Assembly (NCBI RefSeq): GCF_001687605.2
Contig: NZ_CP016539.2
Coordinates: 1,270,501 to 1,334,500, forward strand
Length of the DNA stretch: 64,000 nucleotides
Direction of reading: 5' to 3'
Origin: Planococcus plakortidis
GTDB taxonomy: Bacteria > Bacillota > Bacilli > Bacillales_A > Planococcaceae
The position numbers were made by a program, and so were the translations under genes. Below the pieces are notes generated by a model, which saw only the letters and a list, made by a program, of their open reading frames with translations, was not told where the DNA came from and ran no database searches. Each line of letters begins with the position of its first letter. The first letter of the stretch is position 1. Shown here piece after piece: positions 27,288-36,431 of this stretch.

Positions 27288-30200
27288 TTATGCTGCGTCT
27301 TCTTCACTTTCCGGAGCTTCGGTGTCAGGTTCTGTTGGTTCTTCCGGTTCTTCAGGTTCCTCCGGTTCTTCAGGCGGAGCTTCTTCCTCTTCTTCCGGTT
27401 CTTCCGGAGCTGGAGTTTCCTCTTCCGGTTCTTCCTCGGCCGGTTTTTCTTCCGGCTCCTGTCTTTCGGTTTCTTGTGATGGAGCCGGCGCTTCTTCTTT
27501 CTCCGGTTCCGACTTTGGTTCTGGTTTCGGTTCTGGTTTCGGCGCTTCAATGGTCACGCCATTGGAAGCTGACGATTGGCGGCCGGTAATGTCTACAGCG
27601 ACGACAGTGTACGTCCCAGGGCCAGATGCGCTATAGGAGTTGCTGCTCGATTCGGAAACAGAAGCGACTCTGCTGCCGCCGCGGAAAACGCGGTAGCCGA
27701 CGACATCATTGGATGCGGAATCGCTCCAAGTGATCGTGCGTCCATTGATCGATGTTCCGACCGGTGCAGGTGCTGCACTGTCTGCGTCAAATTTGGCGCT
27801 GGAAACGACATTGCTGAACCTGGAGTTGCCTGGGAATAATTTGCTGGCGTCACCGCCGAATGGTGCGAGCATACGATCGACGTATTCTTCTGAAACGCCG
27901 AGGCCGCCGCCTGATACAAATTCACTTGGCGTATTCGATAGGGCGGCATAGCGTTTGCCGTTGATGGTTGTATACGATCCGCTGCTCAAGCTGTCATCGC
28001 CATCTTTTGGCGTCATGATGTCAGCGATGAACAAGTCGGAACGGACTAGGCCTGCTTTTTTACAAGCCTCGCTCGGTGCATAGCCTGAGATTCCGCAGAA
28101 TGAGCGGGTGACAACGCCTTCCGGTTCCTGGAACTTGTCTCCCGAACCGATAGCGTCAGGGGCTACATCATAGGTTGTATTCATCAAATTCGCCCATAAT
28201 TGGTTGACTCGGACGGATGGCTGCAAGTTCTGGTTCCGGAAATTATCTAGAGAGTATTTCTCTTTGTCGTAGCCGAGCCAGACACCCATCGTGATGTTAG
28301 GGTTATAGCCGACGAGCCAGACATCGCGTGTTTGTTGGGTGGTTCCCGTCTTGCCCGCGAAATCCGCATTGAACTTCAGCATGCCGTTTGCACGGTTGGC
28401 TGTACCGCGGTCTGTCTTGAAGACGTCGCGCAGCATATCGGTCAATACATAAGAAGCTTGAGGCGTGAACACGTCTTTCGCTTCAGTTTCGTGTTCATAA
28501 ATGACATTGCCGTCTGCATCTTCGATTTTATCGATCATCGTCGTTTCCATATGCTTGCCGCCGTTTGCTAAGGTGGCATAGGCATTGGCGACTTCTTCAA
28601 CGGATCCTTCGATACCGCCGCCAAGTGCAGCTGATACGACGCTATCGTTTTCATCTACACGCGAGAAGCCGTTATCGATCATGTATTGAATCGGCATTTC
28701 ATCACGCATTTGCGCAAATAAACGCAAAGCGGGAAGGTTCTGTGACTGTGCGAGTGCATCGCGAGCCGGCATGATGCCTTGTTCACTTGTAGGGATGAAG
28801 TTTGTCGGTTCATAGGTATTGCCGTTGTCGTTCATGGTGAACTTCACATCGACAACCGGGCTGCCGGCGCCGATCACGCCATTTTCCAGAGCCGGTCCGT
28901 AGACGAGCAATGGCTTCACCGTCGATCCGATCGAGCGGTAGGCTTGCGTCGCGTGATTCAAGTTCTCGATTTCGTGATCACGCCCGCCGATAAAGCTCAA
29001 GATCCGGCCGGTGTCATTTTCCAAGGTGACACTGCCGACTTGCACCGGCAGCTGGCGGGTTTGTGTTTCGCCGTCTTCATCAATATAATCCTCGGATAAG
29101 GTCGTTCCGTATCCTTGATAGGCTTTCTGCGTTTTTTCCTGTGCAATATAGAGTTCTTTGTTGATGCTGGAATGGATGCGGTAGCCGTTCGAGCGTACAG
29201 CACGATCGGCAAGAATCGCATATTCCTCGTAGAGGTTTTGGTCTTGGTTCAGCGTTTCAGGATCTACGCCGTTTTGCTCTGCCAACACATCCATGATGAT
29301 GCGGGTGGCACGTTTTTCAAGTTCTGCAGTGACAAACGGATAATCATCGTAGGAACGGGTTTCGCCAGTTCTGAAGCTTGAGACGATATCATAAGCCAAA
29401 GCTTCTTCATACTCGGCTTCTGTTATATATCCCGTTTCGAGCATGCGGTAAAGTACCGTTTTCATGCGATTAAGGCCAGGTTCAAGCCCCGCTTCATCTT
29501 TTAGTTTACCTCTATTGGTATATGGCGTGTAGCTGAAAGGCGCTTTCGGGATCCCGGCGATGAATGCCGCTTGCGGCAAATTCAACTCGCTTGCCGGCAC
29601 ATCGAATATCCCCTTAGCTGCCGTCTCAATCCCGGCGATATTTGTGCCCGCTGAGTTCCGCCCATAAGGGATGATATTCAAATAAGCTTCCATGATGTCT
29701 TCTTTGTTCATGAATTTCTCAAGGCGCATCGCCAAGAGGATTTCTTTCGCTTTCCGTTCGTAAGACACTTCATTTGTCAAAATCTGGTTTTTAATCAATT
29801 GCTGTGTCAAGGTCGATCCGCCCGATTGGCTGTCCGAATTGGAGACATCCTGGAACAAGCCGCGCATGATCGCTTTCGGGACAATGCCTTCGTGTTCGAA
29901 GAAATACTCATCTTCTGTCGCCAAGACAGCATCGATGGCGACATCGGAAACATCTTCCAAAGTCGTCTCCTCGCGGTCCAGGTCGGTCTGCAATTTGCCG
30001 AGGTACGTATTGTCGGCGAAATACAATTGGGAAGTTTCTTCGTAGCTATAGATGTCCGACAGCATTTCCTCTTCGGTTCGCAATTGTTCTTCATCTACCA
30101 GTGAAGCGAAGTACCCGGCTCCTGCCGATGCGGCAAATACGCCGCCTGCCACCAGTATAATAGCCAGAATGATTGCCAAATTCCAAATGACGCCCGTGGT

Positions 30201-30290
30201 GATTTTAAATCGCCTGAACCATTTATGGGAAGTCCATCTATCGGTTGTTTCCTCTGCTTTCACTAACCATCTTCTAAATTTATCTTGCAC
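27288..30290 (-). CDS. Class A penicillin-binding protein 1A with FN3 domain and acidic tail
   Basis: 1000 residues. Short cytoplasmic basic N-terminus, one transmembrane helix (about 37-57), a GT51 transglycosylase (ATEDEYFFEHEGI and GGSTLTQQLIKN) and a transpeptidase with SxxK (S-T-V-K), SQN and KTGTTQ. It both polymerises and cross-links peptidoglycan outside the membrane. Near residue 815 a fibronectin type III domain begins; the last 80 or so residues are almost purely E/P (PEEPEEEEEAPPEEP-like). The start is preceded by TAGGAGGGGG, with a TGC-TATAAT extended -10 at 30323-30318. B. subtilis PonA is about 914 residues. Confidence 0.93.
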   Translation of the reverse strand: MQDKFRRWLVKAEETTDRWTSHKWFRRFKITTGVIWNLAIILAIILVAGGVFAASAGAGYFASLVDEEQLRTEEEMLSDIYSYEETSQLYFADNTYLGKLQTDLDREETTLEDVSDVAIDAVLATEDEYFFEHEGIVPKAIMRGLFQDVSNSDSQSGGSTLTQQLIKNQILTNEVSYERKAKEILLAMRLEKFMNKEDIMEAYLNIIPYGRNSAGTNIAGIETAAKGIFDVPASELNLPQAAFIAGIPKAPFSYTPYTNRGKLKDEAGLEPGLNRMKTVLYRMLETGYITEAEYEEALAYDIVSSFRTGETRSYDDYPFVTAELEKRATRIIMDVLAEQNGVDPETLNQDQNLYEEYAILADRAVRSNGYRIHSSINKELYIAQEKTQKAYQGYGTTLSEDYIDEDGETQTRQLPVQVGSVTLENDTGRILSFIGGRDHEIENLNHATQAYRSIGSTVKPLLVYGPALENGVIGAGSPVVDVKFTMNDNGNTYEPTNFIPTSEQGIMPARDALAQSQNLPALRLFAQMRDEMPIQYMIDNGFSRVDENDSVVSAALGGGIEGSVEEVANAYATLANGGKHMETTMIDKIEDADGNVIYEHETEAKDVFTPQASYVLTDMLRDVFKTDRGTANRANGMLKFNADFAGKTGTTQQTRDVWLVGYNPNITMGVWLGYDKEKYSLDNFRNQNLQPSVRVNQLWANLMNTTYDVAPDAIGSGDKFQEPEGVVTRSFCGISGYAPSEACKKAGLVRSDLFIADIMTPKDGDDSLSSGSYTTINGKRYAALSNTPSEFVSGGGLGVSEEYVDRMLAPFGGDASKLFPGNSRFSNVVSSAKFDADSAAPAPVGTSINGRTITWSDSASNDVVGYRVFRGGSRVASVSESSSNSYSASGPGTYTVVAVDITGRQSSASNGVTIEAPKPEPKPEPKSEPEKEEAPAPSQETERQEPEEKPAEEEPEEETPAPEEPEEEEEAPPEEPEEPEEPEEPTEPDTEAPESEEDAA

Positions 30291-30317
30291 ATTATCCCCC
30301 TCCTAAAAATCTTTTCC

Positions 30318-30380
30318 ATTATAGCATAATCCGATAATTGAAACGAAAGATATTGACAATCTTTAGGATTCAAGTACACT
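30318..30380. promoter_or_regulatory. Back-to-back promoters of PBP1A (-) and the tyrS T-box (+)
   Basis: Minus strand: extended -10 TGC-TATAAT (TATAAT at 30323-30318). Plus strand: TTGACA (30353-30358), 16-base spacer, TACACT (30375-30380). The -35 regions lie within about 20 bases of each other. Confidence 0.7.
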
Positions 30381-30386
30381 ACATAA

Positions 30387-30612
30387 TAGAATCTTCATAA
30401 TCAAACGGAGAACGGCCCGCAGTAGGGCATGCGATTTTGAAACCAGAGAGCCGGTGGAAGCTGCGAACCGGCCAAAATGCATGCGCCGAATTACAGGCCT
30501 GGAGTTTGCGGAAGTGCCCCGTCTGGCACATTCGAGTGGGGGGATGCGTCCTCCAAGCTGGGTGGTACCGCGCATATGCGTCCCTGCATGAATTCCATGC
30601 AGGGGCTTTTTT
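30387..30612 (+). promoter_or_regulatory. T-box leader (tyrosine) upstream of tyrS
   Basis: A class T-box riboswitch controlling tyrS. The AGAGAG motif is at about 30449, the probable specifier codon TAC (Tyr) at 30492-30494 is followed by A, and the conserved T-box TGGGTGGTACCGCG is at 30559-30572. A terminator hairpin CCCTGCATG/CATGCAGGG (30582-30604) with a T run follows. Uncharged tRNA-Tyr would pair with the specifier and T-box and favour antitermination. The specifier assignment is from sequence position, not from folding. Confidence 0.93.
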
Positions 30613-30632
30613 GTGTCCCGGCAATCAAGTGA

Positions 30633-31922
<1,290 letters not shown>

Positions 31923-31928
31923 ACACTG

Positions 31929-31957
31929 ACACCGCCAGCCTTTGCTGGCGGTGTTTT
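31929..31957 (+). terminator. Intrinsic terminator after tyrS
   Basis: ACACCGCCAGC-CTTT-GCTGGCGGTGT followed by TTT. Confidence 0.9.
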
Positions 31958-31973
31958 CTTGAGGTTACGGAAT

Positions 31974-31998
31974 GTTTAGCACATCTTCGATGGGGAAA
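31974..31998 (+). promoter_or_regulatory. Probable sigma-B promoter
   Basis: GTTTAG (31974-31979), 13 bases, GGGAAA (31993-31998), close to the sigma-B consensus GTTTAA-N12-14-GGGWAW. It lies 58 bases before a gene of a general-stress family. Confidence 0.68.
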
Positions 31999-32055
31999 CA
32001 TATTCACTAAGATATATGAACAGGATTCCCAAACATGAAATGGAGGACGAGTAAC

Positions 32056-32604
32056 ATGTCACGAGTGGTCGGAGCATACGGTACGGAAATGGAAGCGGTG
32101 GAAGTCATTGAAGATCTTCAGCGGCAAGGCTACCGCGACGAAGATATTTCAGTTATCAGTAAAGATAAAGGTGACGTAGAGCGCGTAACAGAAGAAACCG
32201 GAACACAGGCCGGTGAAGGAGCCGCTGCCGGAGCTGCTACGGGCGGAGCATTAGGCGGTCTCGGCGGCGTCTTGGCGGGACTCGGGGCATTGGCGATTCC
32301 TGGCATCGGCCCAATTGTCGCAGCCGGGCCGATTGCAGCCGGCCTGACAGGCGCAGCGGCAGGAGCAGGCGTAGGCGGGATAGCCGGTGCCTTGATCGGC
32401 CTCGGCGTGCCGGAAGATGAAGCAAAAGGCTATGAAGACCAGTTCAAGGAAGGGCGGATACTCGTCTTGGTGGAAGAGGATGGGGCGAAGCAGCCTGACC
32501 GCAATGACGTGGACAGATTTACGGAAAAGGAAGATCCGTTGATCGGTACGGAACGCTCAACGAATATCCGCGGTGATGCCGGGCCAGGACGCGACCGGCT
32601 CTGA
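32056..32604 (+). CDS. YflT-family general stress protein with glycine-rich core
   Basis: 182 residues. N-terminal YflT/heat-induced stress domain (MSRVVGAYGTEMEAVEVIED, with GYRDEDISVIS) followed by a long Gly/Ala-rich hydrophobic stretch (about residues 55-120) that could form a membrane-inserting or glycine-zipper helix pair, then a short acidic C-terminal domain (GRILVLVEEDGAK). Homologues are general stress proteins of unknown mechanism. The sigma-B-like promoter upstream supports stress induction. ATG 32056 is chosen because TGGAGGA sits just before it. Confidence 0.8.
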   Translation: MSRVVGAYGTEMEAVEVIEDLQRQGYRDEDISVISKDKGDVERVTEETGTQAGEGAAAGAATGGALGGLGGVLAGLGALAIPGIGPIVAAGPIAAGLTGAAAGAGVGGIAGALIGLGVPEDEAKGYEDQFKEGRILVLVEEDGAKQPDRNDVDRFTEKEDPLIGTERSTNIRGDAGPGRDRL

Positions 32605-32616
32605 TGATCCGCACCC

Positions 32617-32654
32617 AAAAACCCCGCAGCGCTTTAATGGCGCTGCGGGGTTTT
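32617..32654. terminator. Bidirectional terminator
   Basis: AAAACCCCGCAGCGC-TTTAATG-GCGCTGCGGGGTTTT between converging genes. Confidence 0.9.
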
Positions 32655-32667
32655 GGATGTCCCAGAT

Positions 32668-33480
32668 TTATGCATGTGATTGCTTTTCCTTGATGAAGGA
32701 TGGGAGCGGGAAGTCTTCGAAAGCTTGTGGATGGACAAGCTTGCCGAGCTTGATCGCCCCTTCGATCAGCCGTGGCGACGGCCGGCAGAACAAAGCCTCT
32801 TCCATGACGTGGATGTGTTCGATCGCTTTCATCGATTGCCAGTCCGGGCGTTTCAGTACGAGTTCCGGCTTTACTTTCGAGGTCATGATGCCGACCCAAG
32901 CGAGGAGGATGAAGTCCGGCTCGCGTTTTCTCACGGCTTCCCAGTCGGTTTGGATGTTCGCGGTTTCCTCGTCCTCGAAACAATTGTGGGCGCCGACAAG
33001 CCGGCTGATTTCACTGAGCCAATTGACGCCTCCCGGAGTGAAGACCGGTTTCGGCCACCATTCCCAGTACAAGGAAGGCGAGGAAGATGTGCTGTCGCCG
33101 CGTCTTTTCAGTTCAGCGATAGCGGCGTCATATTCCGCGAGGACCGCCGCGCTGTCGAAATGGATGGCTTCGGCCACCGTTTCCAGGTCGTGGCGGATGT
33201 CGGCGAGTGATTGCGGGTCCAGGATGAGGTGCGGAATGTTGCGTTTTTCGAGCTCTTCGATATTTTTTTCCATGCCGGGCACGCTGAGCGATGCCAATAC
33301 AAGGTCCGGCGCCAAGGCTTCGACTTCATCCATTCGTATGGATAGGTCCGGGCCGAGGCGCGGAAGCCGTTCGATGCTCTTCGGCCAGTCGGAATAATCA
33401 TCGACGCCGACCAGCAAATGATCGGCATTCAAAAAAGCGAGCAACTCGGTATTGCTAGGGCATATGGATACGATTCTCAT
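32668..33480 (-). CDS. BtuF/FhuD-like substrate-binding-fold protein lacking a signal peptide
   Basis: 270 residues of the helical-backbone periplasmic-binding fold used for cobalamin and siderophores (MRIVSICPSNTELLAF, then LVGVDDYSDWP, EALAPDLVLAS). No signal sequence, lipobox or transmembrane helix is present, and no upstream in-frame extension that would supply one. No permease or ATPase gene lies nearby. Homologues in Bacillales are annotated as cobalamin-binding proteins. It may act in the cytoplasm or at a non-transport step; that is speculation. Upstream CAAAGGAGGCATC-like sequence supports ATG 33480. Confidence 0.75.
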   Translation of the reverse strand: MRIVSICPSNTELLAFLNADHLLVGVDDYSDWPKSIERLPRLGPDLSIRMDEVEALAPDLVLASLSVPGMEKNIEELEKRNIPHLILDPQSLADIRHDLETVAEAIHFDSAAVLAEYDAAIAELKRRGDSTSSSPSLYWEWWPKPVFTPGGVNWLSEISRLVGAHNCFEDEETANIQTDWEAVRKREPDFILLAWVGIMTSKVKPELVLKRPDWQSMKAIEHIHVMEEALFCRPSPRLIEGAIKLGKLVHPQAFEDFPLPSFIKEKQSHA

Positions 33481-33646
33481 AAAGATGCCTCCTTTATATG
33501 GCTACAGTGTAGCATAGCTTGGAGGAGGAATCGACGGAACGGCAAGAGCTGGCGATTTTCAATCGATAAGCTTAAACTATTTATCAGGCATAGGACGGCA
33601 CAGTTAAGAACGTGGATCCGGCTTGATTGAGAAGGGAGAGGGAACG

Positions 33647-34204
33647 GTGGATGCAGGAAAGATTATTTTATTGAATGGGGTCTCGAGTTCTGGAAAGTCG
33701 AGCTTGGCGAAAGAATTAGCTTATCAGCTGGAGAGTTACTTTCATTTAAGTATCGATGACTTTGACTTGGTAATCGAAAAAATGGAAGACCGCAACACGG
33801 AAAAGCTGATTCCGATTCCGACGGAAGTGTTTTTTCATGAGGCCGTCAGGATGTTCTCGGATAAAGGGGTCCATTTAGTGGTGGATCAAATTCTACATGA
33901 TGAAGAAACGATTTCGCACCTCCTATCCGTGCTGAAGGGCTATCCTGTCTTGTTTGTGGGAGTTCATTGCCCTGTAGAGGAAATCGACCGGCGTGAAAAA
34001 AACAGGAGAGACCGCACAATCGGCCAAGGCCGGGCTCAACTGGCGTTTGTCCACCGCCAAAACGAAACCTATGATATTGAAGTCAATACAGGAGAAATCC
34101 CGCTTAAGGCGGCGGCTGAAAAAATCATCAACAGGCTGGAAAGCGGAGAAGCTCTTAATGGCTGGCAGGCTTTTGGAAGACAGCGGGCTGGCGGCCTGCT
34201 ATAA
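33647..34204 (+). CDS. P-loop kinase, chloramphenicol phosphotransferase-like
   Basis: 185 residues from GTG 33647. Walker A in ILLNGVSSSGKSSLAKEL (residues 6-23), DDFD and HLVVDQILHDEE resembling the CPT (chloramphenicol 3-O-phosphotransferase) family, and a VHCPVEEIDRREKNR motif typical of nucleotide-binding kinases with an ERR-type lid. CPT from Streptomyces phosphorylates chloramphenicol; relatives elsewhere have unknown substrates. GGGAGAGGG fits the GTG start better than the upstream TTG 33623. It stands alone between converging terminators, so context gives no substrate. Confidence 0.72.
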   Translation: MDAGKIILLNGVSSSGKSSLAKELAYQLESYFHLSIDDFDLVIEKMEDRNTEKLIPIPTEVFFHEAVRMFSDKGVHLVVDQILHDEETISHLLSVLKGYPVLFVGVHCPVEEIDRREKNRRDRTIGQGRAQLAFVHRQNETYDIEVNTGEIPLKAAAEKIINRLESGEALNGWQAFGRQRAGGLL

Positions 34205-34214
34205 ATAGCCACGA

Positions 34215-34246
34215 AAAAACCCTCCAGGAGAACCTGAAGGGTTTTC
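34215..34246. terminator. Bidirectional terminator between the CPT-like gene and rpsD
   Basis: AAAACCCT-C-CAGG-AGAA-CCTG-A-AGGGTTTT hairpin with flanking A and T runs. Confidence 0.8.
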
Positions 34247-34254
34247 GTCAATCA

Positions 34255-34857
34255 TTAACGTGAGTAGAACTCAACGATCAATTGTTCGTTGATTTCAGCA
34301 GACAATTCGCTGCGCTCTGGGAGACGTACGAATGTGCCTTCTTTTTTGTCAGCGTCGATTGAAACGTATTCTGGAACGAAGCTGTTCACTTCGATCGCTT
34401 CGTTGACTACGTCAAGGTTGTTTGATTTTTCGCGGAATGCGATAGTTTGTCCTGGTTTCACGCTGTAAGACGGGATGTCTACACGCTTGCCATCGACAAG
34501 GATGTGGCCGTGGTTTACCAATTGGCGGGCTTGGCGGCGAGTGCGCGCAAGGCCGAGGCGGTAAACGACGTTGTCAAGGCGAGTTTCAAGCAAGATCATG
34601 AAGTTCTCACCGTGTTTGCCTTCCATTTTGCCGGCTTTGTTGAACAAAGTTTTGAACTGGCGTTCGTTTACTCCGTACATGAAGCGCAGCTTTTGCTTTT
34701 CTTGCAATTGCAAACCGTATTCAGAAACTTTACGGCGTTGGTTAGCACCGTGTTGACCTGGTGCGTAAGGGCGTTTTTCGAGTTCTTTACCTGTGCCGCT
34801 CAAAGAAATTCCAAGGCGACGTGACAGTTTCCATGCTGGACCTGTATAACGAGACAT
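34255..34857 (-). CDS. rpsD: 30S ribosomal protein S4
   Basis: 200 residues. Primary 16S rRNA-binding protein of the small subunit. [20 protein letters not shown] start, MYGVNERQF and the S4 domain ([20 protein letters not shown]) match Bacillus S4. It lies alone with its own promoter and a 178-base leader, the configuration in which S4 represses its own translation in B. subtilis. GAGGAGGAGAC precedes the ATG. Confidence 0.98.
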   Translation of the reverse strand: MSRYTGPAWKLSRRLGISLSGTGKELEKRPYAPGQHGANQRRKVSEYGLQLQEKQKLRFMYGVNERQFKTLFNKAGKMEGKHGENFMILLETRLDNVVYRLGLARTRRQARQLVNHGHILVDGKRVDIPSYSVKPGQTIAFREKSNNLDVVNEAIEVNSFVPEYVSIDADKKEGTFVRLPERSELSAEINEQLIVEFYSR

Positions 34858-35035
34858 AATGAGTCTCCTCCTCTGATTTGGTTTTTAGAGTAAAATAAAA
34901 ACCAGATGTATTCATGCTGCAAGCCATTTTGTTTTCATGTACCTTCGCTCAGCAGCCAAGAGTTACGCGATACACCTCCGCAGAGGAACAAAATGGGCAA
35001 ACCCGCACATACAACTGCTGCGATTATTTTACACA
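34858..35035 (-). promoter_or_regulatory. Candidate S4 autoregulatory leader of rpsD
   Basis: The transcript from the promoter at 35071-35042 would carry about 178 untranslated nucleotides. It contains a region around GGTGTATCGCGTAACTC and a TGGTTTTTATTTT...AAAAACCA hairpin close to the Shine-Dalgarno. B. subtilis rpsD has a leader bound by S4; placement and length agree, structure is inferred. Confidence 0.6.
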
Positions 35036-35041
35036 AAGGCT

Positions 35042-35071
35042 AGTATACCTGATATCGGCTGCAGGAGTCAA
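35042..35071 (-). promoter_or_regulatory. rpsD promoter
   Basis: On the minus strand: TTGACT (35071-35066), 18-base spacer, TATACT (35047-35042), a strong sigma-A match. Confidence 0.75.
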
Positions 35072-35147
35072 TGGGTAAAGGGCGGGAAGTACAGAAATGA
35101 GGCTTTCTTTTTCGGTATCCTCAGAGTAAAATGGAGATAGCTGTAAA

Positions 35148-35161
35148 TGTAAGCGCTTTCT
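35148..35161 (+). promoter_or_regulatory. Near-consensus cre site before mgl
   Basis: TGTAAGCGCTTTCT fits the CcpA-binding consensus TGWAANCGNTNWCA at 13 of 14 positions. A TAAAAT -10-like hexamer is at 35127-35132, so CcpA would act as a downstream road block. Confidence 0.75.
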
Positions 35162-35183
35162 ATTTTGTCTAAGGGGTGTATGA

Positions 35184-36392
35184 ATGATGAAACAAAAGAA
35201 GAAGTTTGAAACGGCCATCATCCATGAGGGCTACGACAGTTCCGTGCATCATGATAGTCTTGCTACGCCGCTTTACCAGACGTCCACGTATTCGTTCGCG
35301 AATGCCGAGCAGGGAGAAGCCCGTTTTGCCGGTGAACAGGATGGCAATATCTACTCGCGCCTCGGCAATCCGACAGTGCGCGTCTTGGAACAACGCATGG
35401 CAGAGATTGAAGGAGGGGCGGCTGCGCTGGCATTCGGGTCAGGGATGGCTGCTGTCAGTGCAATTCTGGTTCATTTAACTAAAGCCGGCGACCATGTCCT
35501 ATGTTCGCGCGGTATTTATGGATGCACATTCGGCTTATTGGAAATCATGGAGGAAAAGTACGGCATTACGCATTCACTTATCGCAATGACGACGGAATAG
35601 CAGATTGAACAGGCAATCCGGCCCGAGACGACAGTCATTTATGTCGAAACGCCGATCAACCCGACGATGGAACTCGTCAATTTGCGGGCGGTTGAAGCAG
35701 CTGCCAAAAAACATGGGTTGCGGGTAGTCATCGACAACACGTTCAGCTCGCCGTATTTGCAGAACCCGCTTGAATTCGGAGCCGATTTCGTGCTCCACAG
35801 CGCCACCAAATATTTGAATGGCCACGGCGATGTCATCGGCGGTGTGCTGGTCGGCGCGGATGCAGAAGAGATGCAGTTGATCCGCATGACCGTCCAGAAG
35901 GATTTCGGGGGCATCATGTCGCCTTTCGATGCCTGGCTATTGATCCGCGGCTTGAAAACCTTGCACGTGCGCATGGACCGCCATATCGATAACGCAGAAA
36001 AAGTCGTCGCCTTTCTTCATGGCGAACAGGCGGTCAAACGCATTTTGTATCCATTTGACGCAGGGCATCCGCAAGCGTCGATTGCCAAAGACCAGATGCG
36101 CCGCGGAGGCGGGTTGATCTCATTCGAACTTGAAGGAGGAAAGAAACAGGCCCAGGAGTTCCTGAATGCATTATCGCTCATCAAAATCGCGGTCAGCCTT
36201 GGGGATGCTGAAACCTTGATCCAGCATCCGGCAACGATGACCCATGCGGTTGTCCCTCCGGAAGAGCGGGAGCGGATGGGCATCAGCGATTCACTTGTGC
36301 GCTTGTCGGTAGGGCTTGAGAACGTCGAGGATATCATGGCCGATCTCGAGCGGGCTTTCGCACACATCAAATCCAATTTGCAGGAAATCTAA
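35184..36392 (+). pseudogene. Methionine gamma-lyase-like gene interrupted by an in-frame TAG
   Basis: One continuous reading frame of 403 codons, broken only at codon 139 (TAG, 35598-35600). Before the stop: PLYQTSTYSF, YSRLGNPTVR and FGSGMAAVSA; after it, in the same frame, YVETPINPTMEL, VIDNTFSSPYLQNP and the PLP-lysine motif SATKYLNGHGD (Lys at codon 209). This is the Cys/Met-metabolism PLP family, most like methionine gamma-lyase. The flanking sequence expects a Glu or Gln here, so a single substitution explains the TAG. A restart at ATG 35667 has no Shine-Dalgarno, so the product is probably inactive, unless it is a sequencing error. Confidence 0.85.
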
Positions 36393-36394
36393 AA

Positions 36395-36425
36395 AAGATC
36401 CCGGCAGGATATCTGCCGGGATCTT
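36395..36425. terminator. Bidirectional terminator
   Basis: AAGATCCCGGCAG-5-CTGCCGGGATCTT between the converging mgl and ytsP genes. Confidence 0.85.
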
Positions 36426-36431
36426 CTGTGT

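Noticed and set aside
27182..27550. 122-codon minus-strand ORF rich in Lys, Arg and Asn
   Set aside because: It is an alternate frame of the Glu/Pro-rich PBP1A tail; its composition is a by-product of GAA/CCG-type codons.
27290..27636. Tandem-looking repeats in the PBP1A tail as a CRISPR or satellite array
   Set aside because: Short GAA/CCG codon repeats in frame with the protein; no spacers of uniform length and no cas genes.
35598..35600. TAG in the methionine gamma-lyase gene as programmed readthrough (for example pyrrolysine)
   Set aside because: No readthrough element, no pyl gene in the window, and the position is an ordinary Glu/Gln site in homologues; mutation or base-call error is simpler.
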